64,000 bases of DNA from contig NZ_MZGX01000007.1 in the NCBI RefSeq assembly GCF_002051585.1, positions 1 through 64,000 of the forward strand, read 5' to 3'. Below the pieces are notes generated by a model that did not search any database, was not told the origin of the DNA, and was given only the letters and a program-made list of their open reading frames with translations. This DNA comes from Ruminiclostridium hungatei. Its GTDB lineage: Bacteria > Bacillota > Clostridia > Acetivibrionales > DSM-1351. This document shows positions 56,536 through 64,000 of this stretch, piece by piece. A program made the position numbers and the translations under genes. Position 1 is the first letter of the stretch. Each line of letters starts with the position of its first letter.

Positions 56536-57951
56536 TTACTTCTTGTCCGTACCTTTGTCCGCCGTCCCCTTGTCAATGGCTTCCGTGAGAGCCTTATAAG
56601 TGGCTCTTATTCCGTCAGGCTCGTCCAGAACAGTTTTCAGCACTATTCTGTTTGTATAAGCCCCATCCTTCATTGCATAGTAGTAATTCTCATCCTTGGA
56701 GATATACTCTATGGTAACAGGCTTGGAGTCAGGCTTCATATAGTACTTGATGGTTACCTCGGGAGTTCCCGAAGGATTGAGTCCGGGCTCATACTTGTAC
56801 ATGGTGATGCCTATCATTGCCGAGTAAAAGTTTCTGAACAGGGACTTTCCATTTGCATCCTCAATATTTGCATCTTTCCCGTCAACCTTGAAGGTGTCCT
56901 TGTCGGAATCCTCCTTATCGGTAGTTATATCCGACACAATGGTTTTACCGTCGATTTTCAGTTCAACCTTGTTGACTTCACTGATATTTGGAAGGAATAC
57001 AAAGGAGTTTACAAGACTGCTGAACTTTTTATCCAGGAAATTGAGCCCGGATATATCAACAGTAAACACACTTTTTCCATCAGGATATCTGGCATAGGCC
57101 GTCACACCTTTTTCAAGCTGCTTACCGAACAATATGGTTTTTGAACTTCTGCCGTCGCCATACTGTATGGAAAATGCAGGCTTATCCAGGCCGTACTTGG
57201 CCAGATCAGGGGTTTCGTCCACAACGTCCTTTATCTTCAGCTGCACAACAGCACTTGATATCTGAGATACCTCGGCAGGCTCTGCCACATCTTTTATGGG
57301 TGCAGTAATATTTACCTTGTTTTCCGAAAGTATATCCAGGGCAAACTGTACTTCACCGTTTTTCTCAAATGTAATGGCACTTACCGAAGTAGCTTCAATG
57401 GGCAGTATATCCTTAACAGCGAAATAACCTCTGGTATAATTGAACTTTGTCTGATAGTACAGACCTACCACATATACCTTGTTCTCGCCCTTGACTCTCA
57501 CATATGCTCCATCGTCTGTGGGTGTCAGGGATCCAGCTTCAACTTCCTTGAAGGTCCCGTCGCTGAAACCAACCTTTACTGAAGCCGTTGGCTTGTCCAG
57601 GCCATACTTCCCCATATCCGCCGCGTTTTCTTCCACAATCTTGTTTGCATTGACATCTGCAAAATCGCTGGCAGCGGAATCCACCAAACTTTCATCAAGA
57701 AGAAACTCCATTTCAGGTTCCATAGTCCAGCCTTTGTCCTTTTTGACAAGCTTGAAAGAACCGCTTTCGTTATGAAATTCCATTGAGCTGACTTTATCCT
57801 GGGCTGAGTCGATTATGGATATTTCCTCTTCCGCAGGAGTATCAACAGCCGGATCCGTATTGTCGGTCTTCCGGCTCCCCAAATACAGGTATGCAGCAAC
57901 CAGAAGCCCTACTAATACTACAAGAATGATAGCATTTCTAAATAACTTCAT
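56536..57951 (-). CDS. DUF4340 domain protein of a Gld-type ABC operon
   Basis: The 471-residue protein has one N-terminal membrane helix (AIILVVLVGLLVAAYLYLG) and a long extracellular part made of repeated DUF4340 units. Typical phrases are FHNESGSFKLVKKDKGWTME, ADMGKYGLDKPTASVKVGF and PDLAKYGLDKPAFSIQYG. It follows the GldG-like gene by 3 bases. These proteins accompany GldG/GldF/ABC sets in many bacteria; the exported substrate is unknown. It is the last gene of the operon. Confidence 0.88.
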   Translation of the reverse strand: MKLFRNAIILVVLVGLLVAAYLYLGSRKTDNTDPAVDTPAEEEISIIDSAQDKVSSMEFHNESGSFKLVKKDKGWTMEPEMEFLLDESLVDSAASDFADVNANKIVEENAADMGKYGLDKPTASVKVGFSDGTFKEVEAGSLTPTDDGAYVRVKGENKVYVVGLYYQTKFNYTRGYFAVKDILPIEATSVSAITFEKNGEVQFALDILSENKVNITAPIKDVAEPAEVSQISSAVVQLKIKDVVDETPDLAKYGLDKPAFSIQYGDGRSSKTILFGKQLEKGVTAYARYPDGKSVFTVDISGLNFLDKKFSSLVNSFVFLPNISEVNKVELKIDGKTIVSDITTDKEDSDKDTFKVDGKDANIEDANGKSLFRNFYSAMIGITMYKYEPGLNPSGTPEVTIKYYMKPDSKPVTIEYISKDENYYYAMKDGAYTNRIVLKTVLDEPDGIRATYKALTEAIDKGTADKGTDKK

Positions 57952-57954
57952 AGC

Positions 57955-59364
57955 TTACAAATGCCTCCTTCTTGCCCACACAACCAAGCCGCATGCCATA
58001 ATCAAGACCGGAAGCACCCCCATCATTACTATGGAAATTCCCTTAGCCTGGCTCTGTGAGACAGTAATGGTTTTCGGAGTTACCAGTTTGGAGGAAATCG
58101 TAGTCTGGTCTTCCTTATCCTGCATCCAGTTCACAATTGTTTTCAGGAAATAGTATTCTCCCGCAGCAAACTGATTTGAATACTGGCTGGAAAGTGCTAC
58201 GTCAGTAATGAATATACCGTTTCCAAATACCAGCACCTTACTGCCGCCCTCCACTTCCGTGGCAATTGCAATATCAAAAGGCCCCTGCTCGGTTGAGCCC
58301 TGGTTCAATATGCTTAAAGCCTCGGCCTTCTCAGTAGTTTTTATCATTGAATAGGTCTTAAGCCACTCCTTGTCATTCTTTAAAATCGAAAGGCTTCTGG
58401 AATCAGGCAGGAAAACATCGTACGTATCCGAATTGTTGATATCATTGCTCTGAACCTTGCCGACAAATGAGTATTCATCACCCGGCAAATGCCTGCTTTC
58501 ATCCATTTCTTTGACCTTGTCATAGTTTATTCCAATATTGTATGTCTGCAGTACCTGCTCAAAATTAGGGAATTTGCTTCCTGATTCCACAGGATCAAAC
58601 AGGAATATCACCCTTCCCGTGTTGCCTTTGAGATAGGCATTTACCTTTATCAATTCGGCTTCCGAAAGGTCTCTCTTGGGTGAAGCAAAAACCAGAAGCT
58701 TGCAATCCTCGGGAATCTTTTCACCTGTAAGCAGTGAAAGAGGCTTTACTTCCAGGTTGTTGTTTTCCAGGTCGGCCTTTATCCTGGTAAGGTCTGTGTC
58801 CACGGAATACTCGTCATGGCCTTCTACAAAATATGCCACAGGAGTAACATCCGAGGTGACAAACTTTATAGCACCTGTTATCAGGGGTTCCGCAGTATAC
58901 ATTCTGCCATAATCCGACTCCTGGCCGTATAGGGATTCCATACTGAGCTTCTTGATCTTGTTTCCGCTCTTTACCACGAAATCATATTTTTTTATACCCT
59001 TGGTCTTGTCCTTGTCAAAGGAGGCTATTGTACCAGGGTCCTTGTCAGGATCAACATAGGTAACTTTTATTCCCAGCTTTTCATATTGTGCCAAAAGGTT
59101 TGTTATATCCTTAGCTATACTTCCTGCTCCAACCTCGCCATCGTCAAACAGGCCGTAGATTGTAACCTCCTTCTTTATATCCTTTATGATGGTTTTACTT
59201 TCATCACCCAGGGTATATAGCTTGTCCGAAGTTAAATCCCACTTTATGTCACCCATGCCTACAAGCAGGTTGACAATTACTGCTATTGCCAAAACGGCAA
59301 CTATCAATATTATTGAATTGGAACCATATTTAAGAGATCTTCTATTCAATTTAAATTTTCCCAC
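57955..59364 (-). CDS. GldG-family ABC transporter auxiliary protein
   Basis: The 469-residue protein starts at a GTG after AGGGGTG. A TM helix near the N-terminus (NSIILIVAVLAIAVIVNLLV), a large extracellular domain of the ABC_transp_aux (PF09822) type with YGLFDDGEVGAG then ITNLLAQYEKLG, and a C-terminal helix (GISIVMMGVLPVLIMACGLV) followed by WARRRHL give the GldG layout. Its partner is the permease 6 bases upstream. In Bacteroidetes GldG supports gliding; in clostridia its role is not known. Confidence 0.9.
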   Translation of the reverse strand: MGKFKLNRRSLKYGSNSIILIVAVLAIAVIVNLLVGMGDIKWDLTSDKLYTLGDESKTIIKDIKKEVTIYGLFDDGEVGAGSIAKDITNLLAQYEKLGIKVTYVDPDKDPGTIASFDKDKTKGIKKYDFVVKSGNKIKKLSMESLYGQESDYGRMYTAEPLITGAIKFVTSDVTPVAYFVEGHDEYSVDTDLTRIKADLENNNLEVKPLSLLTGEKIPEDCKLLVFASPKRDLSEAELIKVNAYLKGNTGRVIFLFDPVESGSKFPNFEQVLQTYNIGINYDKVKEMDESRHLPGDEYSFVGKVQSNDINNSDTYDVFLPDSRSLSILKNDKEWLKTYSMIKTTEKAEALSILNQGSTEQGPFDIAIATEVEGGSKVLVFGNGIFITDVALSSQYSNQFAAGEYYFLKTIVNWMQDKEDQTTISSKLVTPKTITVSQSQAKGISIVMMGVLPVLIMACGLVVWARRRHL

Positions 59365-59370
59365 TTTTTA

Positions 59371-60075
59371 TCACCCCTTGCTCCAGCGTCTTTTTTCTAT
59401 TACTCTAATTGTCAGGAATACGAATACTGCCGAGAAGCTCAGATAATAAACAACCGGCCCAAGTGAAAGTATACCTGCGAAGAAGTCTTCCGTCCTGGAA
59501 TACAATGAAAACCAGGAGAGAATTTTTGACCAGATCCCGCCCAGAGACGGAGCTATACCCTGTAAAAGCCACATCATCAGAAGCCCTACTACACTGACAA
59601 TTGCAGAAATAATCTGACTTTCGGTAAGTGAGGATGCAAAAACACCAAAGGAAATAAATGCAGCTCCTAATAATATGAAGCCCACATAACCGCCAATGAC
59701 TTCCGGAACGGAAGGTTCCCCCAGCACCGACAGGATTATGGGATAGATAAAGGTTATTCCCGTCATCACAAGGAAAACCGAAAAGGCTGCAAGATACTTA
59801 CCTACAACTATGCTGGTAAGACTTGCAGGTGATGTTACAAGCAGCACTTCTGTTCCGCTTTTTCTCTCGTCCGCCAACAATTTCATGGTCAATATGGGTA
59901 CTATAAGTATCAGTACAAGCGCCATATAATTCAGATTGAAGATGTATTCCGCAATTCCTTGAGTAAGGTTAATATTAAATATCATGGAAGAAATAAATAT
60001 AAACAGTCCGATCATTACATATGCCACAGGTGAATTAAAATATGACTTGAATTCCTTTTTAAAAATCGAAAACAT
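59371..60075 (-). CDS. ABC-2 type permease, GldF-like
   Basis: The 234-residue protein has six hydrophobic helices and the ABC-2 permease N-terminus (IFKKEFKSYFNSPVAYVMIG). The conserved LADERKSGTEVLLVTSPAS loop is typical of GldF-like permeases. It forms the membrane pore of the exporter with the ATPase encoded 3 bases upstream. AGGAGG precedes its start. Confidence 0.92.
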   Translation of the reverse strand: MFSIFKKEFKSYFNSPVAYVMIGLFIFISSMIFNINLTQGIAEYIFNLNYMALVLILIVPILTMKLLADERKSGTEVLLVTSPASLTSIVVGKYLAAFSVFLVMTGITFIYPIILSVLGEPSVPEVIGGYVGFILLGAAFISFGVFASSLTESQIISAIVSVVGLLMMWLLQGIAPSLGGIWSKILSWFSLYSRTEDFFAGILSLGPVVYYLSFSAVFVFLTIRVIEKRRWSKG

Positions 60076-60078
60076 GAC

Positions 60079-61026
60079 TTATATAACCTCCTTTTCCTGA
60101 GTGGTCAACTGTAAGAAGATATCCTCAAGAGTGAGATCCAGAGATTTCAATTCTATTATGGGATATCCCGCTTTAGCCATTGCGAAGAATAGAGGTCTTC
60201 TTATATCGATTTCCTTGTCCGATTCAATTATAAATTCTGTTACATCTTTTTCTTTTTCAATATGGGGTTCTACATATTTGATTCCGTATATCTGCTCAAT
60301 GGCATTGGATATTGAGCCCTTTGGACCTGCAATGGTAGCCGACAGCTTGCTGACAGTATTCATACCCTTTGAAAGGTTGTCAGGTGTATCAATTGCAGCA
60401 ATCTTTCCCTTGTTTATTATGACTACCCTTTCACAGATTGCGCTTACCTCAGGCAGTATATGCGAGCTCAATATGATTGTATGCTGCTTGCCGAGAGCCT
60501 TTATAAGCTTGCGGATTTCTATTATCTGCTTCGGGTCAAGACCAACAGTAGGCTCATCAAGTATAAGCACTTCGGGGTTTCCCAAAAGCGACTGAGCCAG
60601 TCCGACTCTCTGCTTGTATCCTTTTGAAAGGTTCTTTACCAGTCGTCCTCTTACATCGGTTATTTTGACAAGCTCCATAATGTCTGCCATCTGGCTCTTC
60701 TTGGCCTTCCTGCTTACGTCCTTCAGGTCGGCAACAAAGCCTAAGTATTCGGATACTGTCATATCCATGTACAATGGCGGCAATTCAGGAAGATAGCCTA
60801 TTCTTTTTTTAACCTCCGAAGGATTTTCCATAATATCAAACCCGTTTACCTTCACCGTACCCTCGGTAGAAGGAATGAAACCGGTTATAATATTCATGGT
60901 CGTTGATTTTCCGGCACCGTTAGGTCCGAGGAAACCAAGCACTTCACCTTTTTCAACTGTAAAGCTGATATTGTCTACAGCCTTTATCTGACCATAGCTT
61001 TTGGTCAAATTCTGAATTTCAATCAT
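60079..61026 (-). CDS. ABC transporter ATP-binding protein, GldA-like
   Basis: The product is 315 residues from the ATG at 61026, which follows GGGGGGAAAA. It has a Walker A motif (GPNGAGKST), the signature NLSKGYKQRVGLAQ, a Walker B motif (VLILDEPTVGLDP) and the H-loop (LSSHIL). The C-terminal 90 residues are the extra domain usual in GldA/CcmA-like ATPases. It is the first gene of a four-gene unit (ATPase, permease, GldG, DUF4340) with gaps of 3, 6 and 3 bases, clearly one operon. Confidence 0.95.
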   Translation of the reverse strand: MIEIQNLTKSYGQIKAVDNISFTVEKGEVLGFLGPNGAGKSTTMNIITGFIPSTEGTVKVNGFDIMENPSEVKKRIGYLPELPPLYMDMTVSEYLGFVADLKDVSRKAKKSQMADIMELVKITDVRGRLVKNLSKGYKQRVGLAQSLLGNPEVLILDEPTVGLDPKQIIEIRKLIKALGKQHTIILSSHILPEVSAICERVVIINKGKIAAIDTPDNLSKGMNTVSKLSATIAGPKGSISNAIEQIYGIKYVEPHIEKEKDVTEFIIESDKEIDIRRPLFFAMAKAGYPIIELKSLDLTLEDIFLQLTTQEKEVI

Positions 61027-61575
61027 TCTTTTCCCCCCTATTTTTTTCGTGCATTCAGGAACAAAAGTCAATTACAAGGAAACGTAACCGCTTATGTTCA
61101 GGAGTATTACCGTAATTAACCTTGTTAATACACTCAAGAGAACGGCCAAGCTATTTTCAAAAAGAATAACCTGCCCACCCCAAAGAATGGTCACGCCCCT
61201 CCAAAGAAAGCTCTGCATTCCAAAGAAAGCTCACGCTTTTTTCGCGCTTCCTTTATTATTATCCATAATTTTTTTTAATAAACTATGAACGAAATGTAAC
61301 ATTTTGAACAAAGTTCTACTTAATATTCAAACAAAAATCCACAAAAAAATGGAATTTTTTGTTTAGCCATTTTAAGATTATATAGTTTTTTGTATAGGTT
61401 TTCAAGGGGGGGGAATCATTAATAGTATTTTGCCAACAAGGGCAAATAAAAAAATAATGCCTGAAATATGCCTGCGATAACTTCTTTCACTGCTGTCACC
61501 ACATATACTCAAACATTATTTTTCTGTGCCTTCTCTTACAATCCAGGTTATGTACGAATTCCGGCAGTCTTTATG
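61027..61575. other. intergenic, three short direct repeats, no gene seen
   Basis: CCAAAGAA begins three imperfect 19-21-bp units at 61180, 61201 and 61220, the last two sharing CCAAAGAAAGCTC. A run of eight G residues lies at 61406-61413 in otherwise AT-rich DNA. There is no coding frame. It lies upstream of the Gld-like operon and downstream of the P-type ATPase gene, so it should hold the promoter of the former. Confidence 0.4.
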
Positions 61576-64000
61576 CTACTGCCTTCTCCTGCCCTTTCCC
61601 AGCAAGCTGGAAAGCACCGGTCCCAATAATGAGAAGCCCAGTATGAGCAGCCATTCATTCAGCCCCAGGGGAACAGTTTCAAAAATCACCTGAAATACAG
61701 GTATATATACAACTCCAAGTATCATTGCAAGCGAGCAGAGAACAGCCAATATAAGCGGAATATTATTTGTAAGCGGTATTTCAAATATATTCCTGGTTTC
61801 GGATTTGCATTCGAACACATGGATGAGCTGGGTCATTACCAGAGTCATGAAGGCTCCCGTACGTGCAAGTTCTACATTATTTACAAAATACAGTATGCTT
61901 ACAAACACTCCCAGGGTACTAAGCCCTATAAAGATTCCTCTGGATACTATAAGTCTTAACAGACCGTGGGAAAATATGGTGTCCTTGGAGCCCCTCGGCT
62001 TTCTCATCATAATGTCATTTTCGGCAGGGTCAAGTCCCAGAGCTATGGCCGGAAGTCCGTCCGTAACCAGGTTTACCCACAGTATCTGGATGGGCAGCAG
62101 CGGTATGGGAAGCCACATGAGCATTCCCAGGAACATTGTCAGCACCTCGCCCAGATTGCAGGCCAGCATGTACCGGATGAACTTCCTTATATTGTTGTAT
62201 ATTACCCTTCCCTCTTCTACGGCGGCGACTATGGTGGCAAAGTTATCATCCAGCAGCACCATTGAGGAGGCCTCCTTGGTGACATCCGTTCCGGTGATGC
62301 CCATGGAAACTCCGATATCGGCCTCTTTTACCGCCGGAGCATCGTTGACTCCGTCACCGGTCATCGCAACTATATGCCCCAGCCTTTTCAGCACCTTCAC
62401 TATCTGCAGCTTATGCTTGGGCGAAACTCTGGCATATACGGACACTGAAGGGGCTATGGCTTCCAACTGGGCTTCGCTCATTTTGTCCATCTCGGCACCT
62501 GTCAATACATTGTCCCCGTCGCAGAAAATATTCAGTTCTCTGGCTATGGCAGTTGCGGTGAGCTTATGGTCTCCGGTTATCATCACCGGCTTTATTCCTG
62601 CAAATCTGCATTTCTGCACTGCTTCAACGGCTTCCTTCCTTGGAGGGTCTATCAAGCCCATGAGGCCCACAAATATGAGGTCGCTTTCCACATTTTTTGT
62701 CCTTGAGCTGTAATTTCCCGTCTCCAGTTTTCTATAGGCCAGGCCTATTACTCTCAAGGCATCTGTGGCCATACCGTCATTTATTTTGGTTATTGATCTT
62801 TTTGTCAGTTCATCCAGCTTGATAATTCCCCTGGCAGACATTATTCTGCTGCACTTGTCTATAATCATGTCGGGGGCGCCTTTGGTAAAAACGTATATCT
62901 CACCCTTGTCATTCTTGCAGACTATGGACATGCATTTTCTGTCGGAATCAAAAGGAAGCTCGTCAATTCTCTGATATGTACCGTTGAGGTCACTTTGAGT
63001 AATCCCCGCCTTGGCTGCCGCTATGGTAAGGGCTATCTCGGTGGGGTCTCCGGATATTTTCAAGGTCTCCTGCTTTGAAAATATGGACTTTATCCTGCCA
63101 ATTGCCGAGCTTTCTGAAGCAGGTCTTGTTATGACCGAATTGTTGCAAAATGCGCCAATTTCCAGTGCCAGCTTTATACCATCCACCTTGAGAGGGTCGG
63201 AGGCTCTGTTGTCCACAAGAAAGCTCCCTTCAACATTGTATCCGTTACCTGTAACAGAAAGCTGGTATCCGGCCGCATATATTTTTCTCACGGTCATCTT
63301 GTTCTCTGTAAGCGTACCAGTCTTGTCAGAGCAGATAATGCTGGCACAGCCCAGAGTCTCAACAGCAGGAAGCTTCCTGATAAGGGCGTTTCTTTTCAGC
63401 ATCCTCTGGACGCCAAGAGCCAGTGAAATTGTTACTATGGCAGGAAGTCCTTCGGGAACGGCAGCCACTGCCAGGCTTATGCCCGAGAGCAGCATGTTAA
63501 AGAGTTTTTCTCCGCGGATGACACCGGTTACGGAGACGATGGCGCATATGAGCAGGCAGCCTACGGCTATAAACCTCCCCAGATGTGCAAGTCTTTTTTG
63601 CAGAGGAGTTTCTTCATCCTCTATGTTCTGAATCATATCTGCTATGTGGCCCATTTCGGTCTTCATGCCGGTGGCATAAACTATGGCCTTGCCCCTGCCG
63701 CCGGTTATAACGGTTCCCATATAGACCGAGGATTTTTTATCATAAGGGTCGACGATTGCCTTGCTGCTTTTAAGCGGACTTTTCTCAACGGGAACCGATT
63801 CTCCTGTCAACAGGGATTCGTCCACCTGAAGGCCGCTGCTTTCCAAAACGGCAGCATCGGCGGCTATACGGTCTCCGGCTTCGATTACAAGAATATCACC
63901 TGGTACGATTTCCTCCGCGGGTATGCTGACAAGCTGCTCGTTTCTGATTACCTTGGCATTTGGAGCTGCAAGTGATTTTAAGGCTTCCATTGTCTTCTCG
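61576..64000 (-). CDS. cation-transporting P-type ATPase, calcium type (5' end beyond window)
   Basis: About 808 residues are visible, open to the right edge, so roughly the first 100 residues are missing. Visible are the actuator loop LLTGES, the phosphorylation site SDKTGTLTENK, the nucleotide-binding KGAPD, the hinge MTGDGVNDAPAVKEADIG and six C-terminal hydrophobic helices. The PEGLPAIVTISLALGVQRM segment of the M4 helix fits P2A pumps (SERCA-like Ca2+ ATPases). It exports or sequesters Ca2+ using ATP. It is a single gene on the minus strand. Confidence 0.93.
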   Translation of the reverse strand, partial: EKTMEALKSLAAPNAKVIRNEQLVSIPAEEIVPGDILVIEAGDRIAADAAVLESSGLQVDESLLTGESVPVEKSPLKSSKAIVDPYDKKSSVYMGTVITGGRGKAIVYATGMKTEMGHIADMIQNIEDEETPLQKRLAHLGRFIAVGCLLICAIVSVTGVIRGEKLFNMLLSGISLAVAAVPEGLPAIVTISLALGVQRMLKRNALIRKLPAVETLGCASIICSDKTGTLTENKMTVRKIYAAGYQLSVTGNGYNVEGSFLVDNRASDPLKVDGIKLALEIGAFCNNSVITRPASESSAIGRIKSIFSKQETLKISGDPTEIALTIAAAKAGITQSDLNGTYQRIDELPFDSDRKCMSIVCKNDKGEIYVFTKGAPDMIIDKCSRIMSARGIIKLDELTKRSITKINDGMATDALRVIGLAYRKLETGNYSSRTKNVESDLIFVGLMGLIDPPRKEAVEAVQKCRFAGIKPVMITGDHKLTATAIARELNIFCDGDNVLTGAEMDKMSEAQLEAIAPSVSVYARVSPKHKLQIVKVLKRLGHIVAMTGDGVNDAPAVKEADIGVSMGITGTDVTKEASSMVLLDDNFATIVAAVEEGRVIYNNIRKFIRYMLACNLGEVLTMFLGMLMWLPIPLLPIQILWVNLVTDGLPAIALGLDPAENDIMMRKPRGSKDTIFSHGLLRLIVSRGIFIGLSTLGVFVSILYFVNNVELARTGAFMTLVMTQLIHVFECKSETRNIFEIPLTNNIPLILAVLCSLAMILGVVYIPVFQVIFETVPLGLNEWLLILGFSLLGPVLSSLLGKGRRRQ

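Overview
The window is a 64 kb stretch of a low-GC, anaerobic, spore-forming Firmicute, most likely a Clostridia member of the Ruminiclostridium/Acetivibrio type. This is inferred from the gene families, not from a database search. The clues are GerW/YtfJ and YtfI spore proteins, a GGGtGRT protein beside a NifU-like scaffold, an FprA flavodiiron protein, strong AGGAGG ribosome sites and AT-rich spacers. The species cannot be fixed from sequence alone.

Region 1 (1-11.3 kb) is accessory. A DUF4157 (eCIS core domain) gene runs off the left edge. Two diverged copies of the rlmD 3' end and its downstream hairpin region lie at about 1.18-1.47 kb and 11.13-11.40 kb. The roughly 10 kb between them holds an alpha/beta hydrolase, a phosphodiesterase plus MFS transporter pair, debris of two IS256-type transposons, a fibronectin-like fragment, an integrase fragment, small hypothetical genes, a Fic protein with a symmetric candidate operator, and a TetR gene divergent from a ketopantoate-reductase-like gene with two matching palindromes.

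Region 2 (11.3-28.7 kb) is mostly core and housekeeping: intact rlmD, a ferritin-like mini-protein, ytfI-ytfJ, a PF04020 membrane protein, a chemoreceptor, an envelope cluster (M23 peptidase, bactofilin, class A PBP), a PUA-less glutamate 5-kinase, a PAP2 protein, a toxin-antitoxin pair whose toxin is frameshifted, the GGGtGRT/NifU-like pair and FprA.

Region 3 (28.8-46.8 kb) is the transcription-translation cluster, all on the minus strand. In transcription order it reads rpmG, secE, nusG, rplK, rplA, L10 leader, rplJ, rplL, rpoB, rpoC, L7Ae-like, rpsL, rpsG, fusA, tuf. Several untranslated stretches look regulatory: the L10 leader with its attenuator, an 820-bp rplL-rpoB gap with a promoter and a terminator-like hairpin, and a 357-bp structured rpsL-rpsG spacer.

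Region 4 (47-64 kb) has a secreted WG-repeat/DUF3298 protein, a MITE-like nested palindrome, ilvD-ilvB, a CvpA protein, a DUF5711-like protein, a YkvI-family transporter, a four-gene Gld-like ABC operon and a Ca2+-type P-ATPase cut by the right edge. Just upstream of the YkvI gene is a compact four-helix RNA whose closing stem covers the likely Shine-Dalgarno sequence. It is the best candidate here for an undescribed regulatory element.
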